Shown piece by piece: positions 1 to 6,770 of a stretch of 8,138 nt of DNA; the first letter of the stretch is position 1, and each line of letters begins with the position of its first letter. Source of the DNA: Puniceicoccales bacterium (GTDB taxonomy: Bacteria > Verrucomicrobiota > Verrucomicrobiia > Opitutales > JAIRLM01); NCBI GenBank assembly GCA_031254835.1, contig JAIRTQ010000030.1:1-8138 (forward strand). Reading direction: 5' to 3'. Below the pieces are notes generated by a model that was not told the origin of the DNA, ran no database searches, and was given only the letters and a program-made list of their open reading frames with translations. A program made the position numbers and the translations under genes.

Positions 1-507
1 CTTCGAAAAAATTTCTCCCCAGCGGAGGAGTCCTGCGAAACCGTGCTGCGGGGGACGGTCACGGTGGCCGGGAACGAACTTGAACTGCACGGCCGCGCCG
101 ATTGGCTCCTCCGCGACCCATCTGGACGAATTTTGGTTGTGGACTTTAAGACCGGATCCACTGCCAAAGCGCTCACGGCCAACAGCATCTGCGGAGGCGA
201 TTCTCTCCAGTTGGCCCTCTACGGTCGCATCGCCGAACGGCCTAGCGGCCTCTGCACGATCGGCGCCCTATTCCCCTTCAGTCGCGGCAAATGGCTTCCG
301 ATGGAAGAACTTAATGAAAATCTCGGCGGTAAAATTTTTGCCGCTTGGGAACGCTTCGCCAAACTCTGGATGTCGCTCAATTGCGGCTATCGAATTCAGC
401 GAGAACAAAAATTCTTAGCCTTCGCCCACGGTCCCATTCCGGACCATATCATCGCTTTCCGCCTCTATGCCAGCGGGCTAGAACCGAATGGAGATGAAGA
501 GCCGTGA
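1..507 (+). CDS. addB: AddB-like PD-(D/E)XK nuclease, C-terminal end (5' truncated by window)
   Basis: Frame 1 is open from the first base to the TGA at 505-507, giving the last 168 residues of a longer protein. The visible part is a RecB-family PD-(D/E)XK nuclease core: GRADWL (D34), then ILVVDFKTG (D48, K50), then a QLALY element (Q70, Y74), which is the order D...DxK...QxxxY known from AddB, RecB and Cas4 proteins. These residues bind metal and cut single-stranded DNA in the family. The next gene is an AddA-like helicase-nuclease and the two overlap by 4 bases (GTGA), matching the addB-addA gene order, so AddB is the best reading. No cysteine cluster of the CxxC...C kind follows the nuclease core, so the iron-sulfur staple seen in Bacillus AddB is probably absent, though its first cysteine would lie outside the window. 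A stand-alone RecB-like exonuclease cannot be ruled out because the helicase-like N-terminal part is not in view. Confidence 0.72.
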   Translation, partial: LRKNFSPAEESCETVLRGTVTVAGNELELHGRADWLLRDPSGRILVVDFKTGSTAKALTANSICGGDSLQLALYGRIAERPSGLCTIGALFPFSRGKWLPMEELNENLGGKIFAAWERFAKLWMSLNCGYRIQREQKFLAFAHGPIPDHIIAFRLYASGLEPNGDEEP

Positions 508-3455
508 GTTTGGCCGACCAAGCTGATCGGGACCGCTTTGCCAGCGAATGGGACCGCAATTTTTCCGTGGCAGCGCCGGCCGGCGTGGGCAAGACGACCG
601 CCATCGCGGAGCGGGTTGCACACATGGCGTTAGCACACAACGGGAAAGAACTTCTTGCGCAGCTTGCCGTGCTGACCTATACGCGAAAGGCGGCCGGGGA
701 AATTCGTCGGCGCGTGGAGGCACGGCTACACAGGCTAGGTGCGTCCGGAGAAACACTTTCGGCGCTTGGCAAGGCGTTTTTCGGCACCATCGACAGTTTT
801 TTTTCTCTACTGCTGAGGAAGTTCGACCACTGGGAGGCTCGAATTGTGGAATGGGACGATCCCACGGAAACGCGCCTCTGGGAGGATTTTTTGGAGGGCC
901 CGGCGGCTCACTGGACGGCGTTTCTTCCTCAGCCGCACTTGGATCGGCTATTGCAGCTCTGTTCCTGGCGGACGCTGGCGGAAATGGCGCACCGGGCCGA
1001 TCCGCCAAAGGGACAGTGCGCTCCGCCGGAAGAATTTTCGGAAATTTTCTGGGATCGGCTGCTGCCCCGCGAAGGGGATGACGTAGCGCAAATCGTTCGA
1101 GAGCAATCGATTATTCTGAGCTCCTGGAGAAAACGGTGGAAGTCGGGCCAGTTCGCGCCCTTTCCTGTCCGAGAGCGCTGGAGTCGTAAGCCATTGCGGG
1201 GCACTCCTTTTGCCGACCTTTGCGAAGAATACTGGCAGCGGCCTCTGGCTCGGTGGGTGGAGTCCGCGGGCGGAATGCTCTGCGGAAGAATGGCCGAGGC
1301 CTACGGTAAGTACCGTCTGGAGCGCGGTTTCGCCACCTACGGAGACCTGCGCCGTCGTGCGCGAGAATTGCTGGCGGATAGGGAAATCCTTCGCCGCCTG
1401 AGAGATCGTCGCTATCGGATCATTTTAGATGAAGCGCAAGATACGGATCCGGAAGATCTTGCGTTTTTTCTGGCGCTCGTTCCGCAGAGAATGGGGGGCG
1501 GTCCAGCAGCGGGCCATTTTTCTTCGGTTGGAGACCTGCAGCAGTGCATCTACTTGCAGGACAGCGATAAATTTGAAAAATTTCAGAAAACCCTCTCGAA
1601 ACTGGAAACATCGAATGCGCTGGAGCCGCTCACCTTTTCCGTCACCATGCGCTGTCCGCGGGCGCTCGTCGAACGGGTGAACTGTCTCTTTCCCAGCCTA
1701 TTGACCGGCGGCCGGCAGGCCCAATTCGTTCCCATGGCGGCCCACAGCGGCGCGGCGGAAGGCGCCGTCCACCGGCTCATTTTAGAGAGGCCGGTCGGGA
1801 TAAATCTTTCGCTAACAGTGGAAATGGAGGCCCTGGCGGCGGAATTGGAGGGACTCTCGCCGACCCACTTCGGCGTGAAGCGTTGGGGACAGGTGGCAAT
1901 TTTAGGCGGAATTCGAAAGACCCATCTCGCTACGCTGCAGGGAATTCTCGTCGAACGGGGCATTCCCGCGCAACTACGACTGAGGGGCCAGAACTGGGGC
2001 TCTCGCCTTCTATTTCGTTGGATTTGTGGCATTTTTCGCATTTTATCCCAACCCGCGGATGCGATGGAGGTGGTTGTCGTTCTGCGGGAAGTTTTTGGTG
2101 TCAGTGACAATGCGATCGCCCGCTTCCTCGGAAATGGCCGTGGGCAGCGGATCCTAGAAAGCCTTCTGGGCGAATTCGATGGATCACCTATGTCCGTCGA
2201 TAGGGAGCCAATTGGAGCCCTATTGCGAAGTCTCGGCCGGCTCCGGCGAAAAGTGCTAAATATGGGTTCGGCAGAGGCGTTTAGCCAAGTAGAGGCAGCG
2301 CTAGAACTGCTAGTGCGGGCGAATCGCTGTGAGCGGGCAATGGAATGGGAAAATCGCAAACTCCTTTCAGCGGTGCAAGCTCTTGCGTTCCAAATGGAAG
2401 CGGACGGCCGCACCCTGTATGAATTTTGCGATGCATTGCAGGAAAAGTACTTTGCTCCCTGCGGGACGGAAACGGCGGATCCGGACCGGCTGCAAATCGA
2501 TACCATTCACGGATCTAAGGGGTTAGAGTGGGACGTCGTGCTGCTCGCCTTTTGCGGCCGCCCTATCGCCCTCGGCCGGGAAAGTCCACCACTCTACGCA
2601 TGCCGGGGCGGAACTCCGAAGTTGGCCATGACGGCGCAAAGTCCTGCTTTCGAGGAGCATGCGCCTGTGGCGGCGGCGGACCGATTCCGCGTTGCGCAGC
2701 GGCTCCTCTACGTGGCCATGACCCGCGCCCGCCGCACGCTCATACTGGTCCGGGGTGGTCAAGCGCAAAAACCCTCCCAATTTTCGCCGGAAGCGTTGCT
2801 GGGGATCGACTTAGCATCGCTAAGTCCCTGGCAGCGGCTGGAGCAGACGGAATTGCCGCAATCGGACAAAAATCATGTCGATCAAATGATCGCGCGCAAA
2901 CCTAAATGCCGCCCGGACAGCTGGATAGCAACTCCAACGAAAGATTGTCCCGTGGAACAGGACGGTGGTGGCGGCCGCGCCTACGGCATCTGGTGGCATC
3001 GGACCATGGAATATTTCCCTTGGAAGGAGCCGCTTACGCACAGTGCCTATCTGGAAAGAGCGGCGGCCCGCTCCCCAGATCCGTCCCGTGCGACCCGCGA
3101 ATTGGATCTTCTCCTGGGATCGGACTGGTATAAGAATCTAAACTCCAGCGAGTTACAGTTTTTGGCGGAGTGGCCCTTTGAAGAGCAACTCGCCGATCGG
3201 TCCCGTCTCGCTCGCTCAGTCGTGGACCTCATTCTGTGCAATGGGAAAACGCTGAAAATCGTGGATTGGAAAACGGAACATCTTTCGCCGGAAGAAATTC
3301 CCTTCGCGTTGGCTGCACACGGCCCTCAGCTGGACCGCTACTGCGCATTCTTCCGTCGCCGCGGATTTGACGTCAGCGCGGGAATTTACTTCAGTAGCTG
3401 GGGCCAATTGGTTTCTCTCCCGTCGTCGTTCGCGAAAAAACCCAACTCACAATAA
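504..3455 (+). CDS. addA: AddA/RecB-like UvrD-family helicase with C-terminal nuclease domain
   Basis: This 983-residue protein has the superfamily 1A helicase motifs in order: Walker A APAGVGKTT (24-32), Ia VLTYTRKAAGEI (56-67), GTIDSFFSLLLR (94-105), II IILDEAQDTDPED (306-318), III VGDLQQCIY (342-350), IV TFSVTMRCPR (377-386), V IDTIHGSKGLEW (665-676) and VI LLYVAMTRARRT (734-745). A RecB-type nuclease domain follows: H832, D908, D921 and K923 in IVDWKT, then Q942 and Y946 in QLDRY. In the family this enzyme unwinds and digests DNA ends in the cytoplasm to load RecA for double-strand-break repair. The start is GTG 504, because an in-frame TGA at 495-497 blocks anything further upstream. The GTGA overlap with the upstream nuclease gene implies translational coupling. 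At 983 residues it is shorter than typical AddA or RecB (about 1,200), mostly in the region between motifs IV and V. Identity as AddA rather than RecB rests on the nuclease partner. Confidence 0.88.
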   Translation: MSLADQADRDRFASEWDRNFSVAAPAGVGKTTAIAERVAHMALAHNGKELLAQLAVLTYTRKAAGEIRRRVEARLHRLGASGETLSALGKAFFGTIDSFFSLLLRKFDHWEARIVEWDDPTETRLWEDFLEGPAAHWTAFLPQPHLDRLLQLCSWRTLAEMAHRADPPKGQCAPPEEFSEIFWDRLLPREGDDVAQIVREQSIILSSWRKRWKSGQFAPFPVRERWSRKPLRGTPFADLCEEYWQRPLARWVESAGGMLCGRMAEAYGKYRLERGFATYGDLRRRARELLADREILRRLRDRRYRIILDEAQDTDPEDLAFFLALVPQRMGGGPAAGHFSSVGDLQQCIYLQDSDKFEKFQKTLSKLETSNALEPLTFSVTMRCPRALVERVNCLFPSLLTGGRQAQFVPMAAHSGAAEGAVHRLILERPVGINLSLTVEMEALAAELEGLSPTHFGVKRWGQVAILGGIRKTHLATLQGILVERGIPAQLRLRGQNWGSRLLFRWICGIFRILSQPADAMEVVVVLREVFGVSDNAIARFLGNGRGQRILESLLGEFDGSPMSVDREPIGALLRSLGRLRRKVLNMGSAEAFSQVEAALELLVRANRCERAMEWENRKLLSAVQALAFQMEADGRTLYEFCDALQEKYFAPCGTETADPDRLQIDTIHGSKGLEWDVVLLAFCGRPIALGRESPPLYACRGGTPKLAMTAQSPAFEEHAPVAAADRFRVAQRLLYVAMTRARRTLILVRGGQAQKPSQFSPEALLGIDLASLSPWQRLEQTELPQSDKNHVDQMIARKPKCRPDSWIATPTKDCPVEQDGGGGRAYGIWWHRTMEYFPWKEPLTHSAYLERAAARSPDPSRATRELDLLLGSDWYKNLNSSELQFLAEWPFEEQLADRSRLARSVVDLILCNGKTLKIVDWKTEHLSPEEIPFALAAHGPQLDRYCAFFRRRGFDVSAGIYFSSWGQLVSLPSSFAKKPNSQ

Positions 3456-3467
3456 GCTCTTCTGGCA

Positions 3468-3499
3468 GAGTGAATTTACCTCACTCGCATTTTTCTTCT
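3468..3499 (+). terminator. Intrinsic terminator after addA
   Basis: A perfect 6-bp stem, GAGTGA (3468-3473) pairing with TCACTC (3481-3486), closes a 7-nt loop and is followed after two bases by a T-rich run (ATTTTTCTTCTT). It lies 12 nt after the addA stop codon and 43 nt before the first tRNA, so it should separate the repair operon from the tRNA unit. The stem is modest in GC content, so termination may be partial. Confidence 0.75.
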
Positions 3500-3541
3500 T
3501 GCCTCTCCAGAGACCCGCTTCAGCTTTGCGCAGAGTCAGGA

Positions 3542-3618
3542 GCGCCCCTAGCTCAATTGGACAGAGCACCTGACTACGGATCAGGAGGTTACAGGTTCGA
3601 CTCCTGTGGGGCGTGCCA
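3542..3618 (+). tRNA. tRNA-Arg (anticodon ACG)
   Basis: The 77-nt cloverleaf is complete: acceptor GCGCCCC/GGGGCGT, U8-A9, D arm GCTC/GAGC, anticodon stem CCTGA/TCAGG with loop CTACGGA (anticodon ACG), a 5-nt variable loop, T arm ACAGG/CCTGT with TTCGACT, discriminator G and encoded CCA at 3616-3618. The ACG anticodon means A34 should be edited to inosine by TadA, to read CGU, CGC and CGA. Position 1:72 is a G:U wobble rather than the usual G-C. I see no convincing -35/-10 pair directly upstream. Confidence 0.96.
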
Positions 3619-3622
3619 GTCC

Positions 3623-3698
3623 GGGGTCGTAGCTCAGTTGGTAGAGCGCCACAATGGCATTGTGGAGGTCAGGGGTTCGAATCCCCTCGGCTCCACCA
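3623..3698 (+). tRNA. tRNA-Ala (anticodon GGC)
   Basis: The 76-nt cloverleaf has acceptor GGGGTCG/CGGCTCC, D arm GCTC/GAGC, anticodon stem CCACA/TGTGG with loop ATGGCAT (anticodon GGC), a 5-nt variable loop, T arm AGGGG/CCCCT with TTCGAAT, discriminator A and encoded CCA at 3696-3698. The acceptor stem contains the G3:U70 pair, the main identity signal for alanyl-tRNA synthetase. It starts only 4 nt after tRNA-Arg, so both are very likely processed from one transcript. Confidence 0.97.
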
Positions 3699-3706
3699 GT
3701 TTCTAC

Positions 3707-3729
3707 AAAGACTTCGCGGGCTTTTTTTC
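3707..3729 (+). terminator. Possible weak terminator after the tRNA pair
   Basis: AAAG (3707-3710) can pair with CTTT (3721-3724), with one further C-G pair across a mismatch, and the sequence continues as a run of seven T. The stem is poor. It is placed correctly to end the tRNA transcript 9 nt after tRNA-Ala, but it may leak into glgB, whose start codon is only 66 nt from the tRNA end. Confidence 0.35.
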
Positions 3730-3752
3730 TCGCGGCTGCGGCGAAAACGGCT

Positions 3753-3763
3753 AAGGTGGGATC
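3753..3763 (+). promoter_or_regulatory. Ribosome binding site deciding the glgB GTG start
   Basis: AAGGTGG (3753-3759) lies 4 nt before the GTG at 3764 and resembles the AAGGAGG consensus. It supports the GTG start, which also gives the expected short N-terminal extension before the family motif DLHLFAEGKALRIHEFLGAH. Confidence 0.6.
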
Positions 3764-5710
3764 GTGGAACGTTCCGGAGAGTCGTCCTGCTCCTTTTCGA
3801 CCGTTCCCGAATTTGATTTGCACCTTTTTGCCGAAGGTAAGGCCCTGCGAATTCACGAATTTCTAGGCGCCCACCTTCGCCTCCATGGAAGCGTAGATGG
3901 CGTCAGCTTCGCCGTTTGGGCGCCAAATGCGCGGAAGGTTTCTGTTGTGGGGGACTTTAATGGCTGGGACGGCCACTCCCACCCCATGGCTCGGCTCGGC
4001 AATTCGGGCGTTTGGAGCACCTTCGTGGAAGGCCTCTCGCCGGGCCATCTCTACAAATTCGAACTATTAGATAGCCAGGGTAATCGGCAGTTACGGACGG
4101 ATCCCTACGCACTGACCTACGAGCGGGCCGTGGAGCCGGCGTCGGTGATCTGCCGGGAAGACGGCTACGGTTGGCAGGACGGTGGATGGATGGGACGGCG
4201 AAAAACGCTGCGTCCTTTTCAGGAGTGTATCTCCATCTACGAGGTGCATTTGGATTCTTGGCGACGGGTGCCGGAAGAAAATTGCCGACCGCTCACCTAC
4301 CGGGAAATTGCACCGCAGCTGGCCGACTACTGCAGCGAGATGGGCTTTACCCACGTGGAATTCCTTCCCCTGGCGGAATTTCCCTTTGACGGCTCATGGG
4401 GCTATCAGAGCACCGGCTACTTCGCACCTACGGCCCGCTACGGCAGTCCGGACGATTTCAAGTTCCTCGTGGACACCCTCCACCTGGCCTCCATCGGAGT
4501 CATTATGGACTGGGTTCCGGCCCACTTTCCGCGAGACCGTTTCGCGCTGGCCGAATTCGACGGCACCTGCCTCTACGAGTACGCCGACAGCCGCATCGGG
4601 GAGCACCGACAGTGGGGCACGCTTGTCTTCAACTACGGCCGTCACGAGGTGGCCAACTTCCTGCTCTGCAGCGCATTATCATGGTGCGAACGCTATCACG
4701 TGGATGGCTTTCGGGTGGATGCGGTGGCCGCCATGATCTACCGCAGCTACGGCCGAGAAAGTGGCGAATGGGAGCCAAATGTCTACGGCGGACCAGAAAA
4801 CTTAGAAGCCATAGATTTTCTAAAAAATTTCAACGTCATCATCCACAAAGAATTTCCTGGAGTCCTGACCATCGCCGAGGAATCCACCACCTTCGATGGC
4901 GTCACGCGGCCCGTACACCTGGGCGGCCTAGGTTTCGATTTTAAGTGGGGCATGGGCTGGATGCACGATACGCTGGACTACTTCTCCCGGGGCCCCATTC
5001 ACCGCAAACACTGCCACAATCGCCTCACCTTCGCCATGCTATACCAATACTCGGAACACTTTATACTGGCCCTCTCCCACGACGAGGTGGTGCACGGGAA
5101 AGGTTCGCTCTTGGCTCGCATGCCCTCGGACCGGATGGACTGGAAGTGCGCCATGCTGCGCTCTCTCTATGGCTACATGTGGGCCTGGCCGGGAAAAAAA
5201 TCGCTCTTCATGGGAGGGGAATTCGGCCAGCACGACGAATGGTGTCACTTCCGCAGCCTGGACTGGCATTTGCTAAAATACATGAATCACAATGGTTTGC
5301 GTCGCTGGCTGCGGGACCTAAATCGCCTCTACCGCTCTCTCCCATGGCTGGGCCTCTACGACGATGACCCGCGCGGTTTCCGCTGGATCAATCCGGACGA
5401 CGCCGATAGCGGCGTACTCACATTCCTGCGGCTAGGAGACGGTCCCGAAGAGATCTTGCTGGCCGCCTGCAACTTTTCCGGTGTTTCTCGCCGATCCTAT
5501 GCCATTGACGTGCCTAGCGCCGGCTTCTGGGAGGAGATCCTTAACGGCGACTCCTTACACTACGGCGGCTGCGGTACGGGCAACTGCGACGGCCTTTGGA
5601 CGGAGCCAATTTTTTCTGATGGCATGGGCCAACGGCTTTTCCTCTATCTACCAGCGCACTGCTGTATTTTCCTTCGCCCCAAACGACTTCCGCGCCTTAC
5701 TCGAGGCTGA
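3764..5710 (+). CDS. glgB: 1,4-alpha-glucan branching enzyme (GH13)
   Basis: This 648-residue enzyme cuts an alpha-1,4-glucan chain and rejoins it through an alpha-1,6 link, making the branches of glycogen in the cytoplasm. A CBM48/N domain comes first (about 45-130, with FAVWAPNARKVSVVGDFNGW), then the GH13 barrel. Its four conserved regions are DWVPAHF (249-255), GFRVDAVA with nucleophile D319, IAEEST with acid/base E372, and SHDEVVHGKGS with transition-state D440. FMGGEFGQ (482-489) and SLDWHLL (498-504) are GlgB signatures, and an all-beta C-terminal domain closes the protein. Only one N-terminal beta domain is present, unlike E. coli GlgB (728 residues), so this is the short type. In FGQHDEWCHFRSLDW, H and D at 490-491 and C and F at 494 and 496 replace the commoner WREWNHDGSLDW pattern, near the donor site. 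No glgA, glgC, glgP or glgX is in the window. The gene sits alone between tRNAs and an unrelated membrane protein. Confidence 0.95.
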   Translation: MERSGESSCSFSTVPEFDLHLFAEGKALRIHEFLGAHLRLHGSVDGVSFAVWAPNARKVSVVGDFNGWDGHSHPMARLGNSGVWSTFVEGLSPGHLYKFELLDSQGNRQLRTDPYALTYERAVEPASVICREDGYGWQDGGWMGRRKTLRPFQECISIYEVHLDSWRRVPEENCRPLTYREIAPQLADYCSEMGFTHVEFLPLAEFPFDGSWGYQSTGYFAPTARYGSPDDFKFLVDTLHLASIGVIMDWVPAHFPRDRFALAEFDGTCLYEYADSRIGEHRQWGTLVFNYGRHEVANFLLCSALSWCERYHVDGFRVDAVAAMIYRSYGRESGEWEPNVYGGPENLEAIDFLKNFNVIIHKEFPGVLTIAEESTTFDGVTRPVHLGGLGFDFKWGMGWMHDTLDYFSRGPIHRKHCHNRLTFAMLYQYSEHFILALSHDEVVHGKGSLLARMPSDRMDWKCAMLRSLYGYMWAWPGKKSLFMGGEFGQHDEWCHFRSLDWHLLKYMNHNGLRRWLRDLNRLYRSLPWLGLYDDDPRGFRWINPDDADSGVLTFLRLGDGPEEILLAACNFSGVSRRSYAIDVPSAGFWEEILNGDSLHYGGCGTGNCDGLWTEPIFSDGMGQRLFLYLPAHCCIFLRPKRLPRLTRG

Positions 5711-5711
5711 A

Positions 5712-5739
5712 CTTTTCAGTCTAATGAAAATTTGAAAAG
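5712..5739 (+). repeat. AT-rich inverted repeats after glgB (weak terminator or UP-like element)
   Basis: CTTTTCA (5712-5718) is a perfect inverted repeat of TGAAAAG (5733-5739), and TTTTCA (5713-5718) can instead pair with TGAAAA (5725-5730) around a 6-nt loop. No T-run follows, so it is a poor intrinsic terminator. The A-rich right half lies just upstream of a -35-like box and could act as an UP element. Confidence 0.4.
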
Positions 5740-5746
5740 AAAAATC

Positions 5747-5774
5747 TTTACAAATGATTAACGCGGCATATTCT
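5747..5774 (+). promoter_or_regulatory. Candidate sigma70-type promoter for the outer-membrane protein gene
   Basis: TTTACA (5747-5752, five of six matches to TTGACA) and TATTCT (5769-5774, four of six matches to TATAAT) are separated by 16 bp. A-rich sequence lies immediately upstream. Transcription would begin near 5781 and leave a leader of about 43 nt. It is the best -35/-10 pair I see in the 113-nt gap between glgB and the next gene. Confidence 0.55.
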
Positions 5775-5782
5775 ATTGGGAA

Positions 5783-5817
5783 CCGCCTGTAATGAGCGGA
5801 TCAAACCTGTTTGAGGA
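5783..5817 (+). promoter_or_regulatory. Leader with two small stems, the second touching the Shine-Dalgarno site
   Basis: CCGC (5783-5786) pairs with GCGG (5796-5799). TCAAAC (5801-5806) is an inverted repeat of GTTTGA (5809-5814), giving at least the 5-bp stem TCAAA/TTTGA with loop CCTG. The ribosome binding site GAGGA (5813-5817), 6 nt before the ATG at 5824, begins inside the second stem. TCAAAC-CT-GTTTGA is also a near-perfect palindrome and could be a DNA operator instead. The stems are short, so structure in vivo is uncertain; the ribosome binding site itself is clear. Confidence 0.45.
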
Positions 5818-5823
5818 TGTACG

Positions 5824-6693
5824 ATGAATATTCGAAAACCGTTGCAGACAATGGCCGCACTCGGGTTGGCCATTGCGCCTTCCATTGGAGCTGCCGTCAC
5901 TTGGCCGCAGGAATTACGCCAATACATTAGCACTGGAGTGACATACAGCTTTCTCGGTAACGGAGAGTTGAGGGTCGATAGAGCCGCTGGACTTGATGGC
6001 TATAAGGCTAATAGAAAGAGATTAAGAAATTACCCCCACCGGAGTGGTCCAATTAGCCACGAGGAATCTGTAATCGGAATAGACTATCATGCTGATAAGC
6101 ATAAGTTTAATAATAATAAAGAACAAGAAACTGTAGTTGGTGGCTCCCAAGAAACATATGCCGTAACATGGAATCCATACATCGGCTGCCGCTGTTCGGT
6201 AGGATTATGTCTAGAGTCACAGAACCACAAAAGGAGCATATACGGAGAAATGGAGTACCACGGCAGTAGATCTACTAAAACTAAATCATTTGGGCCCATC
6301 GGAGACAATGAAACCTATATGGAATTTTCTTCAGACATGGCACTGTTGAATCTATACTATCAAACCAGTGCGGTCAGCCAACTGTTTCAGCCATACGTCG
6401 GATTGGGCTGCGGCGCCGGATTTTTTCGTGCGGAAGGGTGCTTCTACGAAAACGATGACTACACTTTTCGTAAATCTCGAAAACATAGGCTAACGTACAA
6501 ATGTGTGCTGGGCGCCTCCTTTGAATTCAAAAAAGATCTATCTTTCGAAGCAGAATTCGCCGCGCTTTTCTTCCCGGAACGCACGAGAGAAAATTCACTC
6601 GTCATGGACATCACACCGCAGGATGAAATTATTTTGCACTCACTCCCGCAACGCGCGTTTCAGCTATCCGTTGGAATCAGTAATACCTTCTAA
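5824..6693 (+). CDS. Putative outer-membrane beta-barrel protein (secreted)
   Basis: This 289-residue protein starts at ATG 5824 with GAGGA 6 nt upstream. Residues 1-24 form a signal peptide (NIRKPLQ, a hydrophobic AALGLAIA stretch, then a small-residue site SIGAA), so it should leave the cytoplasm. The segment MALLNLYYQTSAVSQLFQPYVGLGCGAGFF (about 172-201), written here in part as LLNLYYQ...PYVGLGCGAGF, resembles the OMP beta-barrel/surface-antigen family. Alternating strands such as LTYKCVLGASFEF follow, and the chain ends in FQLSVGISNTF with a C-terminal phenylalanine, the usual signal for the BAM insertion machinery. Residues 52-110 are highly charged and unlikely to be barrel. Six cysteines (122, 124, 129, 196, 206, 227) are unusual for such proteins. 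The coding sequence from about 5990 to 6310 is much richer in AT than its neighbours (6061-6120 is 28% GC), with many AGA and ATA codons, suggesting transfer or relaxed selection. I do not recognise a specific function; a structural or adhesin-like role is only possible. Confidence 0.7.
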   Translation: MNIRKPLQTMAALGLAIAPSIGAAVTWPQELRQYISTGVTYSFLGNGELRVDRAAGLDGYKANRKRLRNYPHRSGPISHEESVIGIDYHADKHKFNNNKEQETVVGGSQETYAVTWNPYIGCRCSVGLCLESQNHKRSIYGEMEYHGSRSTKTKSFGPIGDNETYMEFSSDMALLNLYYQTSAVSQLFQPYVGLGCGAGFFRAEGCFYENDDYTFRKSRKHRLTYKCVLGASFEFKKDLSFEAEFAALFFPERTRENSLVMDITPQDEIILHSLPQRAFQLSVGISNTF

Positions 6694-6734
6694 GAGCGCG
6701 TGAATGCCTGAAATGTTTTCCCATTCCCCGTTGA

Positions 6735-6768
6735 CAGAGTCGCGCGAGGCACTTGCCTGACGGCTCTG
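6735..6768 (+). promoter_or_regulatory. Imperfect hairpin immediately upstream of the nusB ATG
   Basis: CAGAGTCG (6735-6742) pairs with CGGCTCTG (6761-6768) through eight positions, one of them T:G. Inside, after an unequal internal loop, AGGC (6747-6750) pairs with GCCT (6755-6758) around the tetraloop ACTT. The structure ends 2 nt before ATG 6771. There is no T-run, so it is not a standard terminator. It could control nusB translation or be a remnant terminator. TTGACA at 6731-6736 looks like a -35 box, but no -10 box stands at the right distance. Confidence 0.5.
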
Positions 6769-6770
6769 CC

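Noticed and set aside
478..1008. 176-residue reverse-strand ORF across the addB-addA junction
   Set aside because: Its low-complexity P/R/A-rich sequence antisense to the Walker A region has no domain signature; it is a shadow.
1583..2506. 307-residue ORF on the reverse strand
   Set aside because: It lies entirely inside the addA helicase gene, is rich in R, S, P and A as expected of an antisense shadow in GC-rich DNA, and shows no recognisable motif.
3542..3698. Phage or island attachment site at the tRNA pair
   Set aside because: No integrase gene is present and I see no direct repeat of a tRNA 3' end elsewhere in the window.
3470..3754. Forward ORF with APLAQLDRAPDYGSGGYRFD and VVAQLVERHNG peptides
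   Set aside because: It reads through both tRNA genes in a coding frame and is the sense-strand counterpart of the same artefact.
3581..3856. Reverse-strand ORF with GIRTPDLHNAIVALYQLSYDP and GVEPVTS-like peptides
   Set aside because: These are well-known false proteins produced by translating tRNA genes antisense; the region is fully explained by tRNA-Arg and tRNA-Ala.
4182..4736. 184-residue forward ORF within glgB
   Set aside because: It is an out-of-frame shadow of the GH13 barrel; the glgB frame holds all conserved catalytic motifs.
6731..6759. Promoter for nusB based on TTGACA at 6731
   Set aside because: No -10-like hexamer stands 16-18 bp downstream (the sequence there is TGCCTG-like), and the box overlaps the hairpin stem.
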